Origin: Periplaneta americana
Taxonomy: Eukaryota > Arthropoda > Insecta > Blattodea > Blattidae
Reading direction: 5' to 3'
DNA length: 64,000 bases
Assembly (NCBI RefSeq): GCF_040183065.1
Contig: NC_091121.1
Location: 40,107,287-40,171,286, forward strand
Shown: piece after piece, positions 47,461 through 58,709 of the stretch
Layout of the letters: each line of letters starts with the position of its first letter
How positions within the stretch are numbered: position 1 is the first letter of the stretch
Made by a program: the position numbers and the translations under genes
Notes under the pieces: model-generated
Seen by the model: only the letters and a program-made list of their open reading frames with translations
Told to the model about the DNA's origin: nothing
Databases searched by the model: none

Positions 47461-48935
47461 TAACCATCAATGGAATGACAGTGTTAACTTACATATCGTA
47501 TTTTATTACTGTAATTCGTATTTAAACGCAACCATTGGGGTTTCCTCAAATCACCTGTCATTTTTTTTAACTCTGGAAATATTTTCTAATGCCCAGTTTA
47601 GTAGGTATGATCTCATATCACTGAATTCCCATCAGATTATTATCTATTGTGTAGGATTAAAACTAGGCAAAACTCAATATTTCAAGAAAATGAAAAATTT
47701 ATACGAAGGTAAAATGCAAAAGAAAGAATAAATGAGAGTATAATAAACCTTTAGCATTATGTGTGTTTCATAGTTTCACGTTTTTTTCTGGTAGAGGAAA
47801 ATGGGAAGAGATTCAAGCTAAACATTTACCTCCGTCAGATCAGAGGTCAGGAATGTATGAAATTTACCTTCGTTTCATATATCTTCGACGGGATAGTTAA
47901 ACACATTATTTCATACAGGTCTTTCCTTTTATGTATATGTTTATTTAAACAGCATATTAATAATTTCATCCACTCAACGCTCTACAGAATGTTGCATCAT
48001 TTTTTCAGGTTTCAGAGTAAAACTAAAGGAATATATAAAGCTACGTAAAGAAACGGTATGAAGTGAAGATATTTTAAAGCTTTTTACGTTGAAAGAGGAA
48101 ACAGTTTAAAGGCTCTACTGCAAGTGTAACAATTCCCAAACTTCATTACTTTGTACATTTTAGAGTTTACTTAACTGCTAAGGCCGCCTCTTTACGTTTA
48201 TTTCATTTAACATTTTAGCGTATCGTGACCCGCTTATAAAGGCTGCATGAGTTAGACAATGGATAGACGTAACATCTCTTAAGGACTAAAAGAAATAAAA
48301 GCAATGGAAAACATGGACATGTCTTTGTTTTGTCTGTTAGTTTTTTCTCCCCTATCTCCCTCTTTCTCTTATCCTCTTATTTTCTACTCAGGTTTTATTA
48401 GCAGCTGAGATTTTTTGTTCTTAATATGCCACAGGGTATTCATCCATTCGCAGGCTTTATTATTCCTTTGGAGTTGGCGTTATTTGCTACAGTCTTCTCT
48501 TTATGGTTAGGCCTAGTGATAAAGTTAGATTTCCATTGACAATATGCAACAGATACGAATTTAAGAATACTAGTGGCTTGTGCAGCAAATGCTGCAAACT
48601 AAGTTCATTAGACGTTCAAATAAACATTTTTCAGATTTATTTTCAATGAAGAATACCAGACATTCTGAAAGTTATTTGCTTCCATAATAATGAAAGATAC
48701 TCTCTCTCGAGCCAATACTGAAGAGAACCACGCATATAAATATCTACACCACACCGCCATTAAATATATGAAAAAGACCTAACCCCACTTGATTAATAAC
48801 TATAAAAATATTTGATTTTTAATAATATTATTACCTTACGTAAGTTTTATACCTTTCAGTAACATATACTATATAGGGTAAACTAGGGTCTGTTGGACAG
48901 TCGGGCATGTTGGACACTCTGTACTTTAACGTGTT
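47461..48935. other. no gene recognised
   Basis: AT-rich. The frame 47761-48048 (95 codons) shows no recognisable domain. Confidence 0.4.
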
Positions 48936-49041
48936 ACCTCGCCACTTGTGGGCACCACATTCTGCTAGAAGTCAATGACTGACTCGTGGCTACTTCCCTC
49001 ATTGACTTCCAGCAGAATGTGGTGCCCACAAGTGGCGAGGT
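48936..49041. repeat. 43-bp-arm hairpin
   Basis: ACCTCGCCACTTGTGGGCAC...GTCAATGA (48936-48978) pairs with TCATTGAC...TGCCCACAAGTGGCGAGGT (48999-49041) with a single mismatch and a 20-base loop. It is GC-richer than its surroundings. CTATATAGGGTA at 48870-48881 and CCCTATGCTATATAG at 49043-49057 may be outer, decayed inverted ends. Confidence 0.85.
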
Positions 49042-49057
49042 ACCCTATGCTATATAG

Positions 49058-49784
49058 CCGCCACTCAGTAAAATATAGAAATCAAAATCTAATTTAAGAT
49101 ATTCTCTACATCTACTTAAATAACCCCAAAACGTTTCACTTTCATATCATCAATATGGCATTAATATATATAATTAATGAAAAATAGTCACATCATGGCA
49201 TTAACTATAATAATATTTCATTTCTAATGGTAATAATGTCATCATACCACCTCAAGTTTTGTAGTTTTTAATATCCAATACACAACTGTACCCAGAAAAT
49301 TACACACCACAGAATCGAACCTGTAAATTATTTTTAGTAAGTTAAGTTTTTAATAACCAATTTAATTTGAGCTCTAAATATGTCAGCATTCTTGCAGATC
49401 ATGGCCTTCGTGTAATATTGTTTACTGTAGTGTGTGTTTTGTTTTATTCTGAAATGCAGTTAGCTAGTTCTCAAAACTGACGACAGATGGATTTTAGAAA
49501 ATAGGAAAATTATGTTGAAAAATTGACATTTCACTGAAAATTACTATTTTTCCTGAAAAACTTTGAGTTCCAAGCTTCAAAATGAGGGGTCATTTATTAA
49601 AATCCGTTCAGTCGTTTTCCCGCAATTTCCATTACCAGTTCAAATTATATAAATATATGTTTTACAAAAAATTACCTAACAATAACTAAATTAGTACGAA
49701 ATAAGATGAAAAAAAAATATAACATTTTTAATATTTCTTAAGCTTTATAATTAGCTAATTCCTTATCAATTCAGAGAGATGACG
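49058..49784. other. no gene recognised
   Basis: AT-rich; no supported feature. Confidence 0.4.
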
Positions 49785-49950
49785 GGATTTTCTCGTGACG
49801 AAACTTTCAGAACGGCCCCGAGTTTCACTCAGCCTCTTATGAAATTGAATACCGGGTCTTTACCGTGGGTGAAAGGCGGTCGAAGCGTGGTGCTGACCAC
49901 ATCACTTCATTCTTGTGGCGAAGTAAAAATATCATGGAACTCTATAGCTC
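49785..49950 (+). mobile_element. dispersed LINE-type 3' segment
   Basis: TACCGGGTCTTTACCGTGGG, AAAGGCGGTCGAAGCGTGGT and GCTGACCACATCACTTCATT belong to a repeat I recall from many animal genomes as a LINE 3' region that is often mistranslated as a short protein. No RT motif remains here. Confidence 0.5.
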
Positions 49951-50562
49951 TGCGCTCTTATGTTTTCGAGCTGCATTTCATTGTTTTCTGTGTCATCAGC
50001 TTAAAATATTAGAACATAGAAAATAAGAAGTGAAAATAATTGCAATCCATAGTGAGCTTCAAGTACTGATCTACTTAATTACTAAATATAAATATGTAAT
50101 AAGAAAACAAGGTGGAATAGCCATGAAAGGAAAACGATGAAGCATTAGACCATCAGGAGATTATTGCAAATGTGTGTACAATCCAGGGTTCCAATTACAT
50201 CCGGAAAACTATACAATATCTTAGAATCCATCCATAACCTCTCTTCTTTCAGCCTGCGATGTAGGAAAAGTGATAGACCTATTCCTAGAGACATGACATA
50301 TTAGGCCACATTGCTTACATCGTGAATATTCGTACAGCATTTGTTCTGTGCATATGTGCATTATTCCCTCTTAAAATAATGAAAATATCAGTTGCATACA
50401 ATCGTAATGTAAACAGCCGGTTCATAGGGAGAAATAGGGTTGTTTTTGTTTATGGAATATTCCATGTGATACCTCATTTGTTGCAGCAAAAACAACACGG
50501 CACATTTCGATAAATGACATTTCTACTGGCATTTTCTGTCATCTAAATACTAGTAAGAATTC
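49951..50562. other. no gene recognised
   Basis: AT-rich; no supported feature. Confidence 0.4.
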
Positions 50563-51104
50563 GAGGGCTTAATGTGAAACTTGCCTCTGATTGAGGTTCT
50601 GGCTGATAAGTACATCTATTACCAGACAGTACAGCCCACTTGATGGTTTGTGTCAGAGGAAGAACAATTGTTTGTGTGCAGCTGAAGTCTGATTAGTGTA
50701 ATACGTAGCTAATCGACGATGTATGCAATGGAGGGGGGAAATGAACTGGTCACCCTACCCCATTATCTCCTGGTCTAGAGTTTCCTCATAAGTATTGCCT
50801 GGTTGGTATCACTTGTTAGGTTCAGATCTGTCTGCGGACAGTTGACTAAACAAAACAAAGTGAAACTAACGTAACTACAATCGATGTTTTATTCACAACA
50901 AAGTTCTTAACAGGCAATACGCTTATTTCACATGAAGTATACCGTCATGTTTTGTAGTTATGAACTGAATTATATACAAAACTATTCGGAACTGAGTTAT
51001 GATTTTTTTTTACCAAGTAGAAGAACGAAATATTATCGATTGGTCTAAAAAAAACATAAACAATGGCAATTTTTGTAGTTAAGTTAGTTTCACATTAAGC
51101 CCTC
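50563..51104. mobile_element. MITE with GAGGGCTTAATG ends, split by a SINE-like unit
   Basis: The left end GAGGGCTTAATGTGAAACT and right end AGTTTCACATTAAGCCCTC are perfect inverses. After removal of the inner insertion (50582-50859 plus one GTGAAACT) the left arm continues AACGTAACTACAA, matching the inverse of the right arm (AACTTAACTACAA). AATT flanks both sides one base out. Without the insert it is about 256 bp and non-coding. Confidence 0.87.
50574..50867 (+). mobile_element. SINE-like family D, complete copy with TSD
   Basis: GTGAAACT is duplicated at 50574-50581 and 50860-50867. The 278-bp insert starts TGCCTCTGATTGAGGTTCTG, contains CCCATTATCTCCTGGTCTAG and ends GTTGACTAAACAAAACAAA. 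It aligns with 17262-17520 and, in part, 12907-13005. The A-rich end and duplication fit retroposition. No reliable A/B boxes were identified. Confidence 0.85.
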
Positions 51105-51344
51105 CAATTGTCTCTTTCCACTAACACAAACTCACGCTTACCATCATCACGATCCAAGTAATTCGAATACAAAAATTTGTCGTCAGCTGTTAATCTGGCT
51201 ACCATTTTATTTTACTACTAATCACTGGTTATCTTCGTTAACCATTCGAACATGGCCGGTTAGATATCACCGTTGTTAACCTCTTGTTTAAGTGTTCACG
51301 GGGGTCGATGCACTGTAAAAATGCTTAATCAGGATTAGATGGTA
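51105..51344. other. no gene recognised
   Basis: Short spacer between two elements; nothing seen. Confidence 0.4.
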
Positions 51345-51605
51345 TTTTTTTTTAGTTGGTTAGTTTATCAACTGCTATGGTTATCTAGCGTCTGAATGAG
51401 ATGAAGGTGATAATGCTAGCGAGATGAGTCTAGGATCCAGCGCCGAAAGTTATCCAGCATTTGCTCTTAATGGGTTGACGGAAAACCCCGAAAAAAAAAC
51501 CTTAACCATGTAACTTATCCCAACCAGAATTTGAACCCGGACCCGTTAGTTTCACGATCAGACGTGCTAACCGTTACTCCACAGCGGTGGGCAGATGATA
51601 ATTTT
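51345..51605 (-). mobile_element. SINE family A, diverged copy
   Basis: Same body as the other family A copies (AGCGCCGAAAGTTATCCAGC, GGAAAACCCCG) with an altered B-box and a degraded head (AGACGTGCTAACCGTTACTC). More substitutions than the 36.5-kb copy, so older. Confidence 0.82.
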
Positions 51606-52850
51606 AATCGGTGGTTACACTAACCGACTTGATGCACGTGGCCATGAATAAAGTTTAATCTAAAAGAATAATACCACAACCAAATAAATAACACAAATTA
51701 TCGATAGAAAAAAATAATAAAAATAACAAAAATGATTATTAAACTAGCGAGTAAGAATTATTTAATCAAAAACAATCCATATTTTCACCCGTCCTTCGTT
51801 TGCCATTCTTCTTGTCCATTCGTTCATCCATCCATCCATCCATCCATCCGTCTCTTCGTCACCTTGCTAATCTCACGTTATAGGAGTCATATGACTTTTA
51901 GTGTGTGTGTGTAAGGTTGAAGTCGCCTGAAAATGCGAAAAACTCTGAACAGCAATGGTAAAATTACGAAGAAACCGTAGATATAAAAGGTAACGTTTTC
52001 CTTCCATGACCCTCTCTTCACCGAACTTAGCTGTGACGTCACCGCCTCTGTATTTCAGTCGTACATTAACTCATATCATTCACATTCATGAGTCTCGGGT
52101 TCTTTCTCCGTCCAAGGTCGCTCGAGGCTCTCACCAAAGAATGCCGAGATGACTAGAGTAAGATCAAGATGGCTCCCTTTCAAGATGCAACAACTGCTCG
52201 TCTAGTTTGCAGAAACAGACGTAACAATGACTGAAACCTCAACGTCTTCATTCGTAAAGGTGTAGTCATTAGCTGCGCAGAGAGCAGGGGTTTTGTGAAT
52301 GGCGAGGTGCCAATTAAAACATAATTCATTTTTGGACATGAATACTCTTGGAAAAAAATTAGAGCACCCTGTTTTGTGAGACGCAGGTTCGAGCAGATGA
52401 TTGAACGCATCGTGGGATAACTAACAGAAAATTTGCGTTGTTTACGTCAGGGGTGTACAGTTGAGTGAGAAACTTTAATGCATTTGACACAGTAAGTATT
52501 TCTATAAAAATAAATAATAATATTAACCATGATATGGACAACGCTGTTAAATATTCAATGTTAATTTCAGTTGTGAGTTCGAATCTGGTCTAGGTCACTG
52601 ATGTTTATCCCAATTTTATGCTCTCCGTAGCCAACGTTGGAAAAGTTACCATCCCTACTCTAGGTATTCCACGCACCCACAATATTTCCATCTTGCTGCG
52701 TCAAGGAAATGCTATAAATAACAGATAATTTTCAAAATACATTGAAGCCCCATTCACAGATTGGAAACAACCTAATATGAACATATTTCATCGTTACAAA
52801 GAAAGACAACAGAAAAATCATACGATTGATATTGTAAAATAAATAAGTGA
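51606..52850. other. no gene recognised; short (CATC)n
   Basis: (CATC)n at 51825-51849. Frames are short and unrecognised. Confidence 0.4.
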
Positions 52851-52879
52851 TGTGAATTCACACAGTTGTGAGATTTGTA

Positions 52880-53091
52880 AACCAACATTAGACATTTGTC
52901 TTCCTAATCACCCCCGTAAAGAGACTGTAGCTACCATAAGGATTACCACAGGACACGACTGTCTGGCGGAATATTTATCTAAACTGGGTACTTTACCATC
53001 ACCTTTTTTTCTAAGCCTGTATATAGCTGGAGATTCTGATCATGTGACTGGCATAGTTCAAGGCCATTGGTTAAAGAAAACACAGGACTAA
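52880..53091 (+). mobile_element. LINE fragment with ribonuclease-H-type C-terminal motif
   Basis: The frame reads HPRKETVATIRITTGHDCLA then EYLSKLGTLPSP, a peptide found near the C-terminus of RNase-H-bearing non-LTR elements of the I/R1-like group (xxATIRLTTGHDCLAxHLxRxGxxxSP). The Cys-rich motif that should follow is lost. An isolated piece, with no identifiable flanks. Confidence 0.65.
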
Positions 53092-53124
53092 TAACATGAA
53101 ACCCCTCTGAAAAAAGATACATTT

Positions 53125-53195
53125 TTATTTCCCTTCCTAGAATCGAACTCGGGCCACTTGATTTGTAGCAAATGCACTACCACAAATTAATAGGC
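53125..53195 (-). mobile_element. tRNA-like sequence, probably SINE head
   Basis: The minus strand contains TGGTAGTGCATTTGC (A-box-like) and GAGTTCGATTCTAG (B-box), 30-40 bases apart as in a tRNA. Stems are weak. Too diverged for a functional tRNA. Confidence 0.4.
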
Positions 53196-53337
53196 GTAAT
53201 TAAACATGTATATAAACTAACAAGCAACTTATAATCAGTAAATATATGGGCATAGACAATAATTAAAACATTTTATGTGAGAAAGAAAAGAAAAAAAAGA
53301 AACAAAAGTTAAGAAATAAAAATACATAAATGAATGA

Positions 53338-53394
53338 ATAGATAAATAAATAAATAAATAAATAAATATATATATATATATATAAATAAGTAAG

Positions 53395-53433
<39 letters not shown>
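53338..53433. repeat. (AAAT)n / (AT)n compound microsatellite
   Basis: AAAT units interrupted by an AT run near 53366-53384. Poly-(Leu/Phe/Ile/Tyr) frames on the minus strand are artefacts. Confidence 0.93.
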
Positions 53434-54203
53434 AGGTATAACAAAGACAATAAAGTTAGGAAGCAGTTCGTCATAGTATAGAGCTGGTATCCTGTACACC
53501 CCTGGGCCGGTAGCACCCTAATGTCGCGGTGAAACCGATGTGATGACTATTCTGAAATGTAAATAGAAGGAGAGCGGTTGTAATTAATCACAAGCCGGGA
53601 CTTTGACAGGACGGGCGGCTGGCTCGCTTATTGCTCTTCAACTGTTCAACTCGTGAATGAAAACGTCTCTTGCGTCGTGAGAAACATTCCGTACAGTTCC
53701 TTTCGGAAACAACTGGAACTCTGCTTTCAATCTTTGTGAGGGAAATAGTTTCATTGTCATTTTGTCATGAAACGTTTTTGTTCGAGCTAGAAGAAAGAAA
53801 AATTGTAACACTTTGCGTGGAAGGTTTACTCCGATGCCATTCGTGGAAACATGAATGAATGAATGAATTAACAAATCAGTCAATGCAAGAAGAGAAAATG
53901 GGAGAAGATATGTTTTTAAAAGGCACGCGAAAACACTTCCGTGCAATGGAAATTTGGGCTAAGAAGAAATATCCATGTGAGCTCCAAACCAATTCGCCAC
54001 TTTTCTCACTCAGATTTTCGCCATGAATGACTAAATGAACGAGAAAAACGGGTGGAGAAACATTTAAATGTAGGGCCTACGTGGAAATGGAAATTGTGGC
54101 TGAAAGGAAGTATCTACTCTATGTTAGTTCAGGAATTTACATACCACTTATAACCAAGCTATTCACTATGTAGGCCTAAATATAAAACAGTTAAATATCT
54201 GTT
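53434..54203. other. no gene recognised; imperfect local duplication
   Basis: Two roughly 100-130 bp segments near 53850-53975 and 54020-54120 resemble each other (GAATGAATGAAT/GAATGACTAAATGAA; CAATGGAAATTTGGGCTAAG/AAATGGAAATTGTGGCTGAA). No coding signal. Confidence 0.35.
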
Positions 54204-55357
54204 TAAGGCCCAATTGTATAAAACTCCCTGACTGAAGATCAACTTTGATCGAAGATCGAAAAGTGAACCGAGTTCAGACACTTCTTCTATTATATAAAAC
54301 TTTTCTGCGATCAATTACCTTGGTTCAAATGCAATCTAAGTTCACGTGAAAAGGATTTGGCAACATCGCATAAACAGATGAAATATGTGATGCGCGGACC
54401 ATGTTGTACAAGTTTGTTCAGTGTTGCCAATCTAGCGACTTTAACTCTTTTTCAATAACAATTTCTTTTAACTTTTGTATTGCTTAAATAGGGGTTTTAG
54501 CGAACTTTTTAGCACCCCATAGTGACAAAATTTAATCTTTCTTTGTTGATTATTGAGAAATCTAGCGACTTTACAACTACTTTTTGGCGACTTTCCGTAC
54601 ACACTGTTGGAGACACTGGTTTATTTGTGCAATGTAAATAATGGCGGACAATAAGAAGAAGGTTGAATGTTCTCCAAATTGTTATCATGTTATGGTGTTT
54701 GATACTGCTAAACATAATACAGCTTTATAAAACGACAAATTGAAAATTTACGAATGTACCTATCACATTCATTAATAATTAATGGTTGTTATAAACATAA
54801 TATAATTATAGGTTATGTTATTTGATACTGCTGAACACGATAGAGCCTTATAAAATATAAGATTGTTTGTGTATTAAGGCAAGAAATTGAAAAAAATATA
54901 TATAAATGTATCTACCATATCAATTAATATTAATAACAATGGTTATTCTATTTGCACAGTCTGCCACTCGTATATTTCAAACAGAAAAGAAATAACTGAA
55001 CTTGGATCATCTAGCTTAATCGGAGAAATTTCTTCAGTCAAATTTGACTTTAGTTTGAGACAAATTAATCTCAGATTGGACTTTATACAACATAAAATTC
55101 CAAGTTCAGCTAGAACAAGGATCAATTTAACCTCTGATCTAAGTTTGACTATAATTATGTGTGTGTATTCCGCCTTTGCTTATCATACAATATGAATGAA
55201 TTAATTAGTCATATTTTCTCATTAACGTTTTCGGTACGTAAATTGTACCATCTTCAGATGTTTGTATATGATGCTAATTGTTAACCAAGCCTGTGGGTGC
55301 ATATCTTCAACATGAAACTCTGATCTAAGATTAAATGGTTTATACAATCGGCCCTAA
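54204..55357. mobile_element. Harbinger-like DNA element with TAA duplication
   Basis: TAA (54204-54206 and 55355-55357) flanks ends GGCCCAATTGTATAAA and TTTATACAATCGGCC, which are inverse matches with one difference and an offset. Inside, at about 54641, ATGGCGGACAATAAGAAGAA could be a start of a short regulatory frame but it closes after about 29 codons. A 102-codon frame at 54887-55195 is unrecognised. Three-base TAA/TTA targets fit PIF/Harbinger-ISL2EU elements; no transposase is visible. Confidence 0.6.
55221..55257 (-). ncRNA. hammerhead-like motif
   Basis: The minus strand reads CTGAAGATGGTACAATTTAC then GTACCGAAAACGTTA. CUGAAGA fits the hammerhead CUGANGA core, GGTAC/GTACC makes a 5-bp helix II, and GAAA follows. 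One extra U precedes helix II, and helices I and III are not evident. The related motif at 23859 shows a compensatory pair change (GGCAC/GTGCC). Confidence 0.3.
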
Positions 55358-55616
55358 GAGTTTTTTATTAGTAAGACTGTTATATGTATTAAAAGTTCGT
55401 CTCCGACAAAACAAAATCAGAATAATAAATTTCTTGAAAATATTCTTTTGAAAAGTCAATGCTGTATTTTGAAAATCCGTCTTTCATTAGATGGGCCTAT
55501 AAATGCTATATGGTTAGATTTTATTTAAGATTTATGTTGTTGTTGCCAACTATAAAACCAATGTCAGGTATTCCTATGACGAATTCTCAAAGTCATGTTG
55601 CCATTGTGTAAACTAT

Positions 55617-56801
55617 TAGGGGTGAATAGCCATCAATGAACCGATGCTTTCAATGAACCGTTGCCATATTCTTGGTCATATTGACTGCGTATGCGTGAAA
55701 CGTCACCTCAAGACTTCCCCCTCGTGTATGCCACCCCTGAGTTGTATTTGGTACCGGCAGCAAACACATGGGCTGAACAAGAAGCTCAGATACCTTTTTG
55801 TTATATTTACTTTAATTTTAAAGTAACTTTAAGTACAGAGCACATTGACTTAATGACATTAAGTTATGAAATGACATACATAGCTAGAAGCAGTGTTCTA
55901 TCTGCTTCCTTTTCAGTTGTATATTCTTAAATGTTGTATACCTCCTCAGCGCTCTTTAAGTGTGATTAGAAAATGACGAAGTCGCTATGGATGGACCAGC
56001 TGAAGTTCCCATGAATAGACTGCATTTTAAAACGGACCATTCATGGAAACCAATTCCCTTCAGAAAGCAATCAAAATCAAGACTCCTGGTTTTGTTTCAT
56101 GTATAAAAAAACCAACGAGGAAAATATGACTTAGTGTATGTCTTGCAGGAAATGAGTGCATGGAACTTATGCAAATGTTAGCCGAAGTCAAAAGAAATAA
56201 TTTGTGTGGCATGTATGTCTTTGGAAAGGAAGACTGTTTTATCTACAGTATAAGAATAATGTCAGACTCCAGAAAATAATTTCATATGTACAATCACATT
56301 ATTATGTTGCTGTCATGTAATTTAAAGTTGTATGCTAACATTTTTTACTACTGTATTAGCTAATTTAGAAACAGCCTAAGACTTCAAAACATTGAAATGA
56401 CAAGTTCTGTGTTTTTCATGACTTTCAGTTTCAGAATACGATTAGGCCTACAATTGCCTTAAAAGTAACTTCAACGTCCATTAATCGAATCTATGTTTCT
56501 TCATCGTTATGATTTGTCATTTGTTGACATTATTTTGAGATATTTTTAAAATTTTTCTTTTAGTTCATTCATGGGAAATTGGTGGTCCATTCATAGAACC
56601 CTGTCGCCTTCGTTGAACCAATAGCCGAATTTTAAATGAGCTAATCTTTAAACAGATATAAATAGGATGTAGCCCTGGAACTTCATTTTATCATTCGTTA
56701 TCAGAAATGTAATTGTTCAAGCCTATGAACGGAATTTTAAGGCATTGCCTTTGTTGGATAAAATAAATCGTTAGCTGGTCCATTGATGGCTACTTTCCCT
56801 A
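55617..56801. mobile_element. DNA element with TA duplication and ~28-bp inverted ends
   Basis: TA then GGGGTGAATAGCCATCAATG at the left (55619) and CATTGATGGCTACTTTCCC then TA at the right (to 56801). Sub-terminal repeats of the end sequence (CAATGAACCG twice near 55636-55660; GGTCCATTCATAG and GTTGAACC near 56585-56620; GGACCATTCATGG near 56034) recur inside both halves. No transposase motif is visible. TA target use fits Tc1/mariner or related groups. Confidence 0.7.
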
Positions 56802-57450
56802 TACATATATAATACTATATGCCTCTAATATGGCAGGTAGACTATGTTTACTGAAAAAGTGTCTCTTCTAACTACTAAAAATACTGCTGATAATTTGACT
56901 GCCAATCTATAGAAATGTCAAGAAAAGCAATGGAATGCAGACTAAAATTATTAAAAATCTGTTGTGATAAGACGGAAGTGATATAAAATTCAATAATGCA
57001 ATTTAATCACGTTTAATTTCCTGGTCTGAAAAACATTTCTGGAGATATCACGCTTACCAGGCGTGCGTGTCTGTATTGAGCACTAGGATATACCATAGAC
57101 GAGTCGAACACGACTGGGAAACACATGTTTAAGTTGTAAGTATGCATTATCGTTCCATCATGAAACAAAACCTGGTCCCGGGTCATTGAAATGCAGATAG
57201 TGTCCGTAAAGTGCAGGAATTGCAATTTAGACTTTATAGCCTCCGAAATCACAGACGTACAGTATGCAGTTACATACGGTTGTTGTATCTCCCTTTTATG
57301 TAAATTATATACAGCTGGACTGTGAGTCTCAGTGGTTTTCATCATACACACATTTATTAATTATCGGCAATGCATGTGCGAGTATCTGTCCAGCTATTTT
57401 GTGAACCCCACAACTTCGTAGTAAAGTCCAAAGTCAGACATGTGATGTAA
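56802..57450. other. no gene recognised
   Basis: The minus-strand frame 57351-57013 (112 codons) has no recognisable domain or start context; probably chance. Confidence 0.35.
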
Positions 57451-58535
57451 AATGTATGTTCTTGGTCTCCTTTTCTGCCTCATTCTCTTTTGTCCTTCTT
57501 CTCTCCTTTAGGCCGACATCCTTTCTTATATTTTCTCTTTCATTCTTCTGCTTCCATCTTCCCTCTCTTTCCAGTCTGACTACCTTGCCTCTTTCTGTTC
57601 TTCCGTTATCTCTTCCATTATCTTGCCTCTCCAGATCCTTCTCCCCTCTTTACCTAATTCCTCCCCCTTTCTCTTTTCTCATATTTTTTTCATCTTCACT
57701 TCTTTCTATTTCTCTATCCCCTTTATAGTTCTTCGAAATTTTTCGTCTACTTTTCCTCCTTTTTCTCTTATCTTTTTCATCATTTCTTCTTATCATTTTA
57801 TTTTTCTCCTCCAATCTCCACATTCCCACGTCCTCTTCTTCTTTTCGTTTCTTTTTTCACTATTTCCTCTCCTTTTTCACCTTTTCATATTTTATTTTTC
57901 TCTTCTCCTGTATCACATCATCACTTCTTCTCCTTCCCCATTCTTCTTTATCTTCTTCTTGTCATGAATTCTATACTTTTCTTCTTCCCCTTCACCTGCT
58001 AATTTTCTAGTCCCCTTTTCTCTTTTTCTCTTCAACCTTTCCTCACCCTATTCACATTCTTTCTTCCATCTTCTAATCTTTCCTTCAATTTTTTTTTATA
58101 GTTTTTCTTCACCTCCTCTTTTCTTTCCCCCCTTGTCTTCTTCCGTTATCTCTTCCATCACTTTCTCCTACTTATTCTTCTATCCTTCTCTCCCTTTTCT
58201 CTTTTTCCGCTCTTTCTCAGATTTTCTTCATCTTCACTTTCTTCTTTCTATTTCTCTATCCCCTTTATAATTCTTCGACATTTTTCGTCTACTTTTCCTC
58301 CTTTTTCTCTTCTCTTTTTCATCATTTCTTGTCCTGATTTTATTTTTCTCCTCCAATCTTCCCTTCTCTTTTCCTACTTCTTTTTACTTTCCTACTCTAT
58401 ACTCTCTTTTATAAAGTCCGTCCGTATCTTCCTACTTTCTTTCCGGTTTCTTCCCATCTCACTTCCCAGCCCTATTTTATTTTTTTTCCATTATCACCTT
58501 CTTCCAAATATTCCATTTTTTCCTTTACAGTTTCT
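57450..58535 (+). repeat. 1.1-kb pyrimidine-rich tract
   Basis: The + strand is overwhelmingly C and T. It contains an internal duplication: about 57690-57820 and 58216-58360 share CTATTTCTCTATCCCCTTTA and CATTTTTCGTCTACTTTTCC-like strings, and CTTCCGTTATCTCTTCCAT occurs near 57601 and 58140. So the tract includes a repeat unit of about 530 bp. Frames through it are low-complexity artefacts. Confidence 0.85.
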
Positions 58536-58660
58536 TCCTTGTTCTTGGTGGCAACGTTTAAGTTTGTGTTTGTATTTTACTTATACTACTAAATTGTTTC
58601 CTCTCTGAAAAACGTAGGTAATAGGCACAAATAGCTATTGACGCTGACGTCTCGTATAAA

Positions 58661-58682
58661 CATCATCATCATCATCATCATC
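58661..58682. repeat. (CAT)n microsatellite
   Basis: Seven perfect units. Confidence 0.9.
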
Positions 58683-58709
58683 CATCTTCACCTTCCCTTG
58701 TTGACATTA

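Noticed and set aside
53235..53516. Hydrophobic minus-strand frames suggesting membrane proteins
   Set aside because: Products of the (AAAT)n/(AT)n microsatellite.
57013..57351. 112-codon minus-strand gene
   Set aside because: No recognisable domain, splice signal or compositional shift; length is compatible with chance in this DNA.
57456..57967. Ser/Phe/Leu-rich frames of 90 and 114 codons
   Set aside because: Low-complexity products of the pyrimidine tract.
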